Shown here piece by piece: positions 10,301 through 18,209 of a stretch of 44,660 nucleotides of DNA. Every line of letters starts with the position of its first letter. The stretch's first letter is position 1. Where the stretch lies: NCBI GenBank assembly GCA_017553445.1, contig JAFZMD010000025.1:1-44660 (forward strand), read 5' to 3'. A model generated the notes under the pieces. It had not been told where the DNA came from, did no database searches, and saw only the letters and a program-made list of their open reading frames with translations. The position numbers were made by a program, and so were the translations under genes. Source of the DNA: Methanobrevibacter sp. GTDB lineage: Archaea > Methanobacteriota > Methanobacteria > Methanobacteriales > Methanobacteriaceae.

Positions 10301-12446
10301 CGTTACCCAAGAAATAGAATGCACCGCCATCTTGAATTACATTATTAATATAGGTACCATTGAAAGTACAATCAGACACATTGCTTAAAAAGGCAATCGG
10401 ACTGTCTATCCAAGTAATATGTTCCACATTTAAAGGTGAAACTGGGATGTCTCCCTGATAACCATCAACATACATATTAAAATCACAATCGGTTACTTCT
10501 CCATTAAATACAAATGAATCATCTGCAAAATATTTAAAAGCAGAACATTGGAAAGTAGTATTTTTAACATCTTTATCAATATATATGGCACCGCTACGAC
10601 CCTCTACTGCAACATTTCCTGAAAAATTACATGCAAAAGAAGAGTCAACAACAGTGTCATTAAAACATAATGCACCACCATCACCAGATACAGAGTTATT
10701 ACTGAAACTTCCATTAAAAGTACAGTTGTCAACCATGCCTAAAACGTAAATTGTACCGCTGCCCTCTGCTGAATTGTTTACGAAAATACCATTTATAGTA
10801 CTATCAGTGAAATTAGCTTTAAAGAAAAGAGCACCACCATTTTGCTCCACTACTTTATTATCTGTGTACACACCACCTATAGTTGAATTCGCCACATTTC
10901 CTTTAAAATAATGGGTACCGCCAAGATTTTCGGCAGTGTTATTAATATAAAGTCCCGTGAAAGTACAGTTTACAGCACCATTAACTATAGAAACTCCACC
11001 GTATGATCCATTGTTATTCCTATAAACACCATCAAAAATACTGTTTTGAGCCCCATCCATTATGTAAAATAATCCTCCATATTGTGCCCGGCAATTATCA
11101 TAAGTACCGTTAAAAATACAATCTTGAGCATCTGCATCCATATAAACTGCACTGCCGTCAACCTGTGCAATGTTATTTTCAAACACCCCATCAATAGTAC
11201 AGTTAATTACAGAATTGGTAAAGTAAAATACACCACCATTCTCAAATGCGAAATTATTTATGTATGTACCGTTAAACTTACAATTTGAAACATTACCCCA
11301 GAAATAGAATACACCACCATTTTGAGCCACATTATTAATATAGGTACCGTTGAAAGTACAATCATGCACATTTCTTAAAAAGCAAAGTGGATTGGCTCCG
11401 CCAAAATCAGTAATCTTCATATTAAAATCACAATCGCTTACCTCACCATTAAATGCAAATGAACCAGTAGTTACTATATCTTCAACGGAGGAGCATTGAA
11501 ATGTAGTATTCTTAACATTTTTATTAATATATATGGAAGTACCAAAATTAGATGCAAAATTACCTGAAAAATTACATGCAAAAGAAGAATCAACTACAGT
11601 ATCATTAAAGCATAATGAACCTCCGTCATCATGTACGGTGTTATTAATGAAACTTCCTCCGAATATACAGTTACTAACCATGCCTGAAAAGTAAATTGCA
11701 CCTCCTTTACCATAACAATCAAAATCATTTTCAATATATATGGTATTATTAATGAAGCTTCCATCAAAAATACAGTTATCAACCGTGTCTGCAAAGTAAA
11801 TTGCACCCCCTTTAGCATAAAATACAGAATCATTGGTATCATTGCGCAAATAATTGTCTATAAAGGTTCCATTAAAAATTGAATGGGCAATTGCATTTTT
11901 AAAGTAAATTGCGCCACCATACCTGCTTTTTCCATTTTTAAATGTTATTCCAGTAATATTGAAACTATTTGCATCAACATTAAATATTCTGCTATTTTGT
12001 TCAGCATCAAATATTACATCACCTAATGTCCAATTAACAATATTTAAAGCAGTTTTAATAGTTAAATTGACATTTTCACCAGCACCAGCATAAATTCCCG
12101 GTGCAATCATTATAGTATCTCCATCCTTTACATCAGCGTTATCTACAACCTCATTAAATGTTTTGTAAGGATTTTCCTGTGATCCATTACCTGAAGCTGA
12201 AACACTTCCATTAACATACCAGATTGAACTTTCTGAAGACAACATGCCATTATCATCTGCAACAATTATGGAATCATCCAAATTATCATTTAAAGATGAA
12301 GCCAACATATTTTCTTCATCAACTAAAAAAACATCGTTGTTATTATCTTCTGGGATTGTGATGTTATCAATATCACTAGCACCTGCAGTGGAAATTGATA
12401 ATGAAATTAAAACCAGAAGAAATAGAATAATTAATTTTGATTTCAT
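7302..12446 (-). CDS. Adhesin-like surface protein: signal peptide, beta-helix repeats, Ig-like repeats
   Basis: 1714 residues. Residues 1-23 are a clear signal peptide (KSKLIILFLLVLISLSIS then TAGA). Residues about 75-120 (WYVNGSVSASGNGSQENPYK) begin a right-handed beta-helix running to about 1170, built of roughly 25-residue turns of the form NCTFNGxYxNNxAxxxGGAxYF. A linker with NWFGNNATNY follows, then one Big_3_5-type Ig domain (GDATGNVTATVDG) and four tandem units of about 85 residues, each with KYYKNGTQY-like and FNINGVFYTR-like motifs. There is no C-terminal membrane anchor. Many N-x-T/S sequons are present. The family is the Methanobrevibacter adhesin-like proteins, thought to mediate attachment at the cell wall. 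The four-unit array is shared with the protein at 36332. Confidence 0.88.
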   Translation of the reverse strand: MKSKLIILFLLVLISLSISTAGASDIDNITIPEDNNNDVFLVDEENMLASSLNDNLDDSIIVADDNGMLSSESSIWYVNGSVSASGNGSQENPYKTFNEVVDNADVKDGDTIMIAPGIYAGAGENVNLTIKTALNIVNWTLGDVIFDAEQNSRIFNVDANSFNITGITFKNGKSRYGGAIYFKNAIAHSIFNGTFIDNYLRNDTNDSVFYAKGGAIYFADTVDNCIFDGSFINNTIYIENDFDCYGKGGAIYFSGMVSNCIFGGSFINNTVHDDGGSLCFNDTVVDSSFACNFSGNFASNFGTSIYINKNVKNTTFQCSSVEDIVTTGSFAFNGEVSDCDFNMKITDFGGANPLCFLRNVHDCTFNGTYINNVAQNGGVFYFWGNVSNCKFNGTYINNFAFENGGVFYFTNSVINCTIDGVFENNIAQVDGSAVYMDADAQDCIFNGTYDNCRAQYGGLFYIMDGAQNSIFDGVYRNNNGSYGGVSIVNGAVNCTFTGLYINNTAENLGGTHYFKGNVANSTIGGVYTDNKVVEQNGGALFFKANFTDSTINGIFVNNSAEGSGTIYVLGMVDNCTFNGSFSNNSVSGDGGALCFNDTVVDSSFACNFSGNVAVEGRSGAIYIDKDVKNTTFQCSAFKYFADDSFVFNGEVTDCDFNMYVDGYQGDIPVSPLNVEHITWIDSPIAFLSNVSDCTFNGTYINNVIQDGGAFYFLGNVSNCKFNGTYKENYVFENAGVFYFANDVINCTIDGVFDKNQGFNEGSIFYMGTGAQDCIFNGTYTANGKSQFGGLFYVMDEAKNCIIDGVYRNNSALYGGVSIFHDVVNCTFTGLYINNTAENLGGTHYFKGNVVNSTIGGVYTDNKVVEQNGGALFFKANFTDSTINGIFINNTAGKGGAIYFMEDVLNCSIGGFFALNSVSSYEYGFGDGGTIYFTKNLENSTILGEFINNTALWNAGAIEVYGNMTNVFVLADFINNTGTWGGALYVYGDMNNCTFAGDFINNTGAWGGVAIFNNVTDSTISGEFSGNKVNYAGGALYFRDSVNNSTISGEFINNSCLNRSSTITVIRPDGSLENITRNTSIGGALYFKKSVNSSSIEGIFINNSARNGSAIYFSDVNGVDLSGKYINNTGNEVIHIIEANGDNIVHDSIFINNDINILSVESGKLQSVNNWFGNNATNYNDKPEAVNVDMDNWLFLNATSNPCEDSMDSTSAITFKLESYNETSNKTGDYDGSMDIILDLSSTLGTLNQTTALINEEVLYAPSKKGNASITGKFENAYDTICLTNILNATMNVTADDITEGENLTVNVELPGDATGNVTATVDGVNFTSDVVNGTATITVPDLHVGNYTVPVTYSGDDKYDPNTKEINVTVNEDTSDIIIAPDVTKYYKGPERFVVTVTDYEGNPLANKTVIININGRNYNRTTDENGTASMAIGLPSNTYNVTVTVDNQSVKSVVTVLSTVNGTDVVKMYRNGTQYYATFIDTEGKYLANGTTVKFNINGVMYERKVSGDEGLARLNINLPAGEYIITAINPVNGEMAANNITVLPTIVENRDITKYYKNGTQYTVKVLDDNGNPVGAGVNVTFNINGVFYTRQTNESGIATLSINLIPGDYVITAEYNGFKVANNITVLPVLSAEDTTLKYNSSSQFVATLLDGQGKPYAEQKLQFNINGVLYYRSTDSSGQAKLNINLPVGEYIITSSYNGVNIANKITIVS
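9789..9980 (-). repeat. Intragenic direct repeat, copy 1 (in adhesin gene)
   Basis: This 192-bp block recurs at 10782-10973, offset exactly 993 bp (331 codons, in frame). I count about four mismatches across the block. Flanking parts of the 993-bp period are recognisably similar but much more diverged, suggesting an old duplication with recent gene conversion in this block. Confidence 0.85.
10782..10973 (-). repeat. Intragenic direct repeat, copy 2 (in adhesin gene)
   Basis: Partner of 9789-9980 at a 993-bp offset, encoding the turns containing FKANFTDSTINGIF and GGVYTDNKVVEQNGGALFF. Together the copies make a two-fold internal repeat of about 331 residues in the beta-helix. Confidence 0.85.
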
Positions 12447-12555
12447 TTACCCACATCCAAAAATTACTATGTTTTAAACAAATAAAAACATTTTCATTAC
12501 CATTAATGAAATTAATAAAATTAAAAAAAATAGAAAAAACCGTGTGAAATATAGA

Positions 12556-12957
12556 TTAATTTATCTTATCCTGTTCACGGTTAAACTCAATTACAATCTT
12601 TTTGATTTCACGGGATTCCAAATAAGGAAGATTTTCTTTCAGTTCAGTTTCCAAACTCTTATTAATCTCTAATCTTTTTTGAGCATACTCTTCACCACTT
12701 AAGGAAGATTTATACTCCTTATTCAAATTTGAATATTTGGTTACCAACGGCTGTATAATGGATACTATATCCTTATCCAACTGATCATTAATATCCTTTC
12801 TTCTTTTGACCTCTTCCAAAAATCCAACAAGAGCGATACAAAATCCCAAAATGGTTACTGTTAATGCCGGGACCAGATATGTCTTGTTGCCTACAAAATA
12901 AACCGACAGGAAAATTCCAACCACTATCAATAAAATACCTATTTTCTTTAAATCCAT
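12556..12957 (-). CDS. Small membrane protein with two helices and a charged cytoplasmic-type tail
   Basis: 133 residues; I do not recognise a family. Residues about 6-23 (IGILLIVVGIFLSVYFVG) and 28-48 (YLVPALTVTILGFCIALVGF) are membrane segments forming a hairpin. The rest (about 50-133) is highly charged and probably helical or coiled, rich in Lys/Glu, ending EIKKIVIEFNREQDKIN. It begins 5 nt after the stop of the CPBP protease gene, so the two are almost certainly co-transcribed. It could be an accessory or substrate of that protease; that is only a guess from position. Confidence 0.7.
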   Translation of the reverse strand: MDLKKIGILLIVVGIFLSVYFVGNKTYLVPALTVTILGFCIALVGFLEEVKRRKDINDQLDKDIVSIIQPLVTKYSNLNKEYKSSLSGEEYAQKRLEINKSLETELKENLPYLESREIKKIVIEFNREQDKIN

Positions 12958-12962
12958 AATAA

Positions 12963-13739
12963 CTACCTTCTATCAACATATTTCCATTCCTGACGTATTG
13001 ATATCACTATAAGATAGAGCGATACAATTGCTAAAATTGAAAATAAAACTATAAAAATATCATTTGTAAAAATCAAATTTCCAGTATCGATATGAACCAA
13101 TAATTCGGCCAACAGATTATTTATGAAATGTGCCAATATGCATGTTAAAATATTTTTTGTTTTAAGATAGATTATACACATGCAGATACCGAATACAAAA
13201 GCAGAAATAATACTACCATAGCTATGGAGCGCCCCAAACAATATTGAAGAAATAACGATTGCAAATGATGTCGGTACAATTAATTTAAGCCTATTTAAGA
13301 AAACTCCCCTAAATAACAGTTCTTCACATATTGGTGAAATGACAACAGTAGAAAATAATCCGGCCATTCCCGTAAACGAAGTAATAGCCAATATTGAAAA
13401 TAAGGGTGCGGATATCAATGACTTGAATCCAGGAATATATTCAAGCGCAAAGATTGACAGATACAACATCCCATATGAAAAGAAAACATTGACAATGACT
13501 ATAATAAGAAGGGATTTGGGAGAGATTTTGGCAAAAATATTATTTAAATCCTGCTTAAACTCACCGGTAAAAAACCTCAATCTATAGATAAAATAGACTA
13601 TGACTCCAACATAAACCCAATTGTCACTAATAGAAAAACCAATGATATCAAAAAGAATTACTAAACCCATCAATGCCAAAAGCAAGACTAAAATTTCAAG
13701 AATAGTAATTTTTTTAAGACTATCATTTAAAGAAGACAT
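12963..13739 (-). CDS. CPBP family intramembrane metalloprotease
   Basis: 258 residues with about seven to eight hydrophobic segments. The CPBP (Abi/CAAX protease) signature is complete: EELLFRGVFLNRL with Glu139-Glu140 and Arg144, GALHS with His172, and HFINN with His204 and Asn207. These residues form the metal or glutamate catalytic centre inside the membrane in the Rce1 family. In bacteria such proteins handle prenylated-protein processing, bacteriocin maturation or self-immunity; the substrate here is unknown. It sits between a DUF4013-type membrane protein and a small membrane protein, and a broken paralogue lies at 18210-19105. Confidence 0.88.
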   Translation of the reverse strand: MSSLNDSLKKITILEILVLLLALMGLVILFDIIGFSISDNWVYVGVIVYFIYRLRFFTGEFKQDLNNIFAKISPKSLLIIVIVNVFFSYGMLYLSIFALEYIPGFKSLISAPLFSILAITSFTGMAGLFSTVVISPICEELLFRGVFLNRLKLIVPTSFAIVISSILFGALHSYGSIISAFVFGICMCIIYLKTKNILTCILAHFINNLLAELLVHIDTGNLIFTNDIFIVLFSILAIVSLYLIVISIRQEWKYVDRR

Positions 13740-13794
13740 AATTAATCATATGAATATATTAATATAAAAAATAATAAGATGAAGTTAAAAATAA

Positions 13795-14484
13795 TTAACT
13801 TCCCAAATTATAAACCAATCCTGCACAGCGGTTCTGGAACAATGACAAATAAGGTGAAACAATAAATAATAACACCAGATTAATAAGGATTGTTCCGATT
13901 AAACTAATATAAACTCCACCTACAGTTATGCCCAAAATTGCAAGAATAAATGAAAGAATCAAAAATACTACAACAAATATTGAGCAAGAAATCAATAATA
14001 AGCCAACATAGAATATTATATATCTTAAATAGCCTATAGATGCCATAATAGAATTTATTTCAGACAATGCAAAAGCTGATTTGAAAGAATCACCGTTAAC
14101 AGCCATATGAGGTATTGCAAGATAAGAAAATAGTCTGGCAACAAACAATAAGATTATTCCAATCAAGAATAAAGCAACATTAACAGAATTGCCTGATATG
14201 GATATTGCGATAAGAATAAATGGTACTATCAAATAACATAAAAGAACCACAATTAATTTTAAACCATCTACAAACATCTGTTTGAAATCATTAAATTCCG
14301 GAGGCACATCCTCTCCATTAATCATGCTTTCGGTGGATAACTTAACAACCCTATAATTATATCCACAGAAAAATATCAATGGAATAACTAAAATATTAAA
14401 AAAAGACAAAACACCCAATATTAAGAGAATTGAAATCTTTCTTGATGCGAATTCAAAGGAATCTTTATAAATATCTAATATCAT
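13795..14484 (-). CDS. DUF4013-type polytopic membrane protein
   Basis: 229 residues with about six membrane segments. The N-terminus MILDIYKDSFEFASRKIS and the following GYNYRVVKLSTESMINGEDV plus PPEFNDFKQMFVDGLK match the DUF4013 pattern as I know it, a family common in methanogens with no established function. The ATG follows the stop of the HTH gene directly (TAGATG), and its strong GGAGGT ribosome site lies inside the end of that gene, so the pair is translationally linked. A more divergent relative is at 19183. Confidence 0.8.
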   Translation of the reverse strand: MILDIYKDSFEFASRKISILLILGVLSFFNILVIPLIFFCGYNYRVVKLSTESMINGEDVPPEFNDFKQMFVDGLKLIVVLLCYLIVPFILIAISISGNSVNVALFLIGIILLFVARLFSYLAIPHMAVNGDSFKSAFALSEINSIMASIGYLRYIIFYVGLLLISCSIFVVVFLILSFILAILGITVGGVYISLIGTILINLVLLFIVSPYLSLFQNRCAGLVYNLGS

Positions 14485-14700
14485 CTAATTACCTCCATCA
14501 ATGATAAAAACATCCTCTATACTTTCTTGGTCTAAAGTTTTAGTAATTTTATAAGCTAATAATAAAGAAGGATTATATCTAGCATTTTCTAAAGCATTAA
14601 TGGTTTGACGAGTGACTCCGACAGCATCCGCTAATTCCTGTTGCGTAATGCCCTTTTTTTGGCGAAATTCACGTATTTTAGTTTCCAAATAATCACCCAT
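14485..14700 (-). CDS. Small XRE/Cro-type HTH transcriptional regulator
   Basis: 71 residues, essentially one helix-turn-helix domain: [20 protein letters not shown] then [20 protein letters not shown], with recognition helix [12 protein letters not shown] near residues 31-42. This is the short YozG-like type often found before membrane protein genes. There is no sensor domain. Position at the head of the DUF4013-CPBP group suggests it regulates that group and itself. The GGGAG ribosome site at about 7 nt upstream supports ATG 14700. Confidence 0.9.
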   Translation of the reverse strand: MGDYLETKIREFRQKKGITQQELADAVGVTRQTINALENARYNPSLLLAYKITKTLDQESIEDVFIIDGGN

Positions 14701-14875
14701 TTTCTCCCATAAAGTAATAAAAATTTAACAATAAAAATATTCTGTTTAGATTAATATATAAATATTGTCAAAATAATACTTTTAAAAAATATTAATTTGA
14801 AAATATCTTAAAATATAAAAAGAGCCAGATAAAAATATATACATGTTTATTAAATTTAAAATGAGATGATTAATA
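14701..14875. promoter_or_regulatory. Divergent promoter region between the HTH regulator and purB
   Basis: Minus strand: TTTATATA at 14762-14755, predicting a start near 14732 for the HTH operon. Plus strand: AAATATATAC at about 14833-14842, predicting a start near 14860, followed by GAGATGAT (14863-14870) and the purB ATG at 14876. The two box A elements are about 75 bp apart, so each gene has its own promoter. Confidence 0.55.
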
Positions 14876-16225
14876 ATGGCTATACACCCAATTGAATTTA
14901 GGTATGGTACTCCCGAAATGAAAAGTATCTGGGAAGAAGAGAACAAATTACAAAGAATGTTAGACATCGAATCAGCACTTGCACAGGCAGAAGGAGAATT
15001 AGGGATAATTCCACAGGAAGTAGCTGATGAAATTGCACGTAAAGCTAATACAGAATATGTAAAATTAGAAAGAGTCAAAGCTATCGAAGCGGAAACCAAC
15101 CACGATATTGCTGCATTATCCAAAGGAATTACAGAGGTTTGTGATAACGGTGCAGGAGAATACGTTCACTTCGGTGCAACTTCCAACGATATCGTAGACA
15201 GCTCAAACTCATTACTTATCCGTGACTCAATTGACGTTTTAGAAGAAAAAGTCGAAAGACTAACTAAGATAATGCTTGATTTGGCACAGGAAAATAAAAT
15301 GAAAGTATGTATCGGACGTACACACGGCCAACATGCACTTCCAACAACATACGGAATGAAATTTGCCCTATGGGCAGATGAACTTCACAGACAATATGAA
15401 AGGCTGGAACATGCAAGAGACAATGTCTGCATTGCAATGATGGACGGAGCTGTAGGAACAACTGCAGCATTAGGAACTGACGGCTGGAAAATCCATAAAA
15501 CCGTTGCCCGCATTTTAGACTTGCCTGCAGCCAAAATTACAAACCAGGTCGTTCAAAGAGACAATCATGTTGAATTCATATCAACCCTGGCAAACATTGC
15601 TTCAACTCTAGATAAAATAGCTTTAGAAATCAGAAGCCTTCAAAGAACAGAAATCATGGAAGTTGGAGAATATTTCGACCCTGAAAAACAAGTCGGAAGC
15701 AGCACAATGCCTCATAAAATGAACCCAATTACCGCTGAGAGAATTTGTGGCGTTGCAAGAATCGTAAAATCATATGTCAATGCGGCCTTAGACAACAACC
15801 CATTATGGCACGAAAGAGACTTGACAAACTCCTCCTGTGAAAGGATAATGTTTCCAGAAAGCTGCATACTAACAGATTACATCCTAAACTTAACAATCAA
15901 ATTAATGAGCAATCTGGTATTTTATGATGAAAACATCGAAAGAAACTTAAACTTCACAAACGGATTGATTATGGCTGAAAGGTTAATGGCCGAACTTACA
16001 AGAGCAGGAATGGGTAAGCAAACCGCATATGGAATTGTAAGGAAAAATGCCATTAAAGCAAATAAAGAGAAATTATTGCTTGGTGAACTTATCTTGGAAG
16101 ATGAAGAAGTTCAGAAATACTTGACCGAAGCTGATGTTGAAAAAATAATGGATCCACACACATATACCGGTTCAATTGAAATCATTATTGATGAATTGAT
16201 AGAAGACTCTAAAAATTGGTTTTAA
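14876..16225 (+). CDS. purB: Adenylosuccinate lyase
   Basis: 449 residues, normal for the archaeal/Gram-positive PurB type. It cleaves SAICAR in purine synthesis and adenylosuccinate in AMP synthesis. The fumarase/aspartase superfamily signature GSSTMPHKMNP is at 274-284 with the catalytic serine; GRTHGQ at 147-152 carries the catalytic His150; HFGATSNDIVD at 98-108 is the first conserved region. The start MAIHPIEFRYGTPEM is canonical and has GAGATGAT at the right distance. The gene has its own promoter. Confidence 0.97.
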   Translation: MAIHPIEFRYGTPEMKSIWEEENKLQRMLDIESALAQAEGELGIIPQEVADEIARKANTEYVKLERVKAIEAETNHDIAALSKGITEVCDNGAGEYVHFGATSNDIVDSSNSLLIRDSIDVLEEKVERLTKIMLDLAQENKMKVCIGRTHGQHALPTTYGMKFALWADELHRQYERLEHARDNVCIAMMDGAVGTTAALGTDGWKIHKTVARILDLPAAKITNQVVQRDNHVEFISTLANIASTLDKIALEIRSLQRTEIMEVGEYFDPEKQVGSSTMPHKMNPITAERICGVARIVKSYVNAALDNNPLWHERDLTNSSCERIMFPESCILTDYILNLTIKLMSNLVFYDENIERNLNFTNGLIMAERLMAELTRAGMGKQTAYGIVRKNAIKANKEKLLLGELILEDEEVQKYLTEADVEKIMDPHTYTGSIEIIIDELIEDSKNWF

Positions 16226-16233
16226 GTGATAAA

Positions 16234-17073
16234 ATGGTAGAAAAGAAATTAAAATCCGTTGATGTTGAATCATATACAATTATTTCAACCGGAATCAATG
16301 CATTAATTTCAATAATAATATCAATCATACTGGTCGGATTATTTGCAGTTGCAGTGCCCGACAGTTTTGGAGTAATGATATACATAATTCCTACAATTAT
16401 CTTTGGAACAATAATAAGTAACATATTCCTACGTTTTACAGAATCATATCTTTACAATATCCTATCTGACAAATTCGGATACATTAAATTGGATATTGAA
16501 GGAGAATACATTAAAAAAATTTCAACAAAGGAAACTGCATTAATAGTTGGATGCATAAGCTTAATAATGATTCTCGTCATTTATTTAGCGTTCTCATTAA
16601 TTATTCCATTATTCTTAAACTCATTTATGACAATATTAATGTACAGTTCACAGATGGATGCTGCTGGAGCATTGTACCAATTAATGTTCCTGATATCCAA
16701 TCCAACAACCATTGCAGTAGGCATAATCGGTACTGTAATCATAGTGACTGTGTTCACATTACTGGCAACATACATTTACAATATTTTAGCAGACAGTGAA
16801 AGGGGAATACTTGTTAAACTCACAACAGAAGGTGAATTTAGTCAGCTTGAATCAATTACCCCCTTAAACTTTGCAATAGCCATTGGTGCAATTTGTCTTA
16901 TTTTAAATATTGTTGTTGGAATAATAATGATGCTTAGCGGCGTTCCAATATTCAATGCATTGGTTGACATATTGATGAGTTTTGTCTCTGCATTTATATC
17001 CTCATACATATTGGCAGTATTTTATAATTTCCTTGCCCCAAAACTTGGTAAATTAAAAGTTGAATTAATTTAA
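16234..17073 (+). CDS. Four- to six-helix membrane protein with a three-fold internal motif
   Basis: 279 residues from ATG 16234 (MVEKKLKSVD); AAGTGAT lies just upstream. A TTG at 16216 inside the purB end is less likely. The motif Y-x-YNIL-(x)n-G-x-(I/L)-x-L-(x)-EGE occurs twice, as ESYLYNILSDKFGYIKLDIE near residue 75 and TYIYNILADSERGILVKLTT near 180, and a third, shortened copy ends the protein (AVFYNFLAPKLGKLKVEL). Between copies are long hydrophobic stretches. So it looks like an ancient duplication of a membrane unit with a short soluble strand after it. I do not recognise a function. It follows purB by 8 nt and a strong hairpin terminator follows it. Confidence 0.78.
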   Translation: MVEKKLKSVDVESYTIISTGINALISIIISIILVGLFAVAVPDSFGVMIYIIPTIIFGTIISNIFLRFTESYLYNILSDKFGYIKLDIEGEYIKKISTKETALIVGCISLIMILVIYLAFSLIIPLFLNSFMTILMYSSQMDAAGALYQLMFLISNPTTIAVGIIGTVIIVTVFTLLATYIYNILADSERGILVKLTTEGEFSQLESITPLNFAIAIGAICLILNIVVGIIMMLSGVPIFNALVDILMSFVSAFISSYILAVFYNFLAPKLGKLKVELI

Positions 17074-17113
17074 GTAAGTTAGTTTAATCTAACTTACAAA
17101 CATTTATTTTTTT
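17074..17113 (+). terminator. Perfect 9-bp hairpin followed by T7
   Basis: GTAAGTTAG (17074-17082), a 6-nt loop, CTAACTTAC (17089-17097), then T7 at 17107-17113, starting at the base after the upstream stop codon. It separates the purB transcript from the flavoprotein gene, whose AGGAG ribosome site follows immediately. An attenuator for that gene is an alternative. Confidence 0.7.
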
Positions 17114-17127
17114 AGGAGAGCATTTTT

Positions 17128-18141
17128 ATGAAAGATATTTTCGATGAATGTGATTTTGGCGAATTTAAGCTCAATAGCAGAATTATCAGAACCGGAGCAT
17201 GGGAAAGGCAAACTGAAAACGGCGGCTTTTTATCAACCGAAGTCTTTGACAGATATGAAAAGATGGCAAAAAGCGGTGTCGGCCTTATATTATCAGAGAT
17301 GTTTGCATTTGACCCAAAAGACCGCTTCTATGAATATTCAAGCAATATAAATTATAGAGGATTTATAAAAGATTATAAACAGATTACCGGCATCTGTCAT
17401 GAATATGACGTTCCTATCTTAGGCCAGTTGGCATTTTTCTATTACGATGACGGGGATAACCAGAAAGCAGAGCCCAATGATTTGACGATTGATGGAATCA
17501 GAAAGCTTCAGGCCGAAGTAATAATGGCTGCTAAGAAATTCTCATTTGCAGGATTCGACGGCATTCAGATTAATATGGGAAACAATTTCTACCTATCCAG
17601 ATTCACCAATCCATATTTCAATCAAAGAGAAGACAAATATGGCGGAAACACCCTAAACAGGTTAAGAATTGTATTGGAGATTATTCAGCTAATCAAAAAA
17701 ACCATTGGATTTCATGTAAGCTGCAGAATCAACATTGAAGATGTAAGAAAAGGCGGCCTGACACAGGAAGAAAGTATGAAGATGGCCAAATTACTGGCAG
17801 AACACGGAGCCGACAGCATTCAAATCACCGGAAGAACCATTTCAATGAAATACGATGCTTCACAAAAGCACATATTTTTGGATTATGCAAATGAATTGGC
17901 CCAAAATATCGACATTCCAGTAATACTTGCAGGAAACCTGCGGGATATGGAAACTATGAATGAAATATTAAATACATCAAATGTTGAGTTCATGTCACTT
18001 TCAAAGCCTTTTGTTGCACAAGCCGATTTCTTAGCAGATTGGAAAGAAAACAGAAAAGGCACTTCAATATGCAAAGGCTGTAATAACTGCTATTCCAAAA
18101 AAGAAAGCCGATGCTTCCAGTTCAATGCTATTGATGATTAA
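17128..18141 (+). CDS. Old-yellow-enzyme family NADH:flavin oxidoreductase with C-terminal Cys cluster
   Basis: 337 residues. The TIM-barrel of the OYE/2,4-dienoyl-CoA reductase group is clear: FGEFKLNSRIIRTGAW at the start, FAGFDGIQINMGNNFYLSRF then TNPYFNQREDKYGGNTLNR near 145-180, and GADSIQITGR. The usual substrate-site HGAHGYL is GIQINMGNNFYL here, so the active-site His pair is not conserved. The C-terminus has CKGCNNCYSKKESRC (C-x2-C-x2-C-x7-C), like the iron-sulfur region of dienoyl-CoA reductase but with tighter spacing and no following NAD(P)H domain. FMN-dependent reduction of an unknown substrate is likely. AGGAG precedes the ATG. Confidence 0.85.
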   Translation: MKDIFDECDFGEFKLNSRIIRTGAWERQTENGGFLSTEVFDRYEKMAKSGVGLILSEMFAFDPKDRFYEYSSNINYRGFIKDYKQITGICHEYDVPILGQLAFFYYDDGDNQKAEPNDLTIDGIRKLQAEVIMAAKKFSFAGFDGIQINMGNNFYLSRFTNPYFNQREDKYGGNTLNRLRIVLEIIQLIKKTIGFHVSCRINIEDVRKGGLTQEESMKMAKLLAEHGADSIQITGRTISMKYDASQKHIFLDYANELAQNIDIPVILAGNLRDMETMNEILNTSNVEFMSLSKPFVAQADFLADWKENRKGTSICKGCNNCYSKKESRCFQFNAIDD

Positions 18142-18209
18142 ATCAATAGCTACTTTTCTTTTAAATATTTAGAAAATTATTTAACATATCCCTATTAAAC
18201 CTATCTAAT

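Noticed and set aside
7302..12446. CRISPR-like or satellite array suggested by many short repeats
   Set aside because: The repeats are imperfect codon-level turns of one open beta-helix protein, with no spacer structure.
14782..15123. Open frame of 113 codons on the minus strand over the purB start
   Set aside because: Lies opposite the conserved PurB N-terminus and crosses the purB promoter; no family resemblance.
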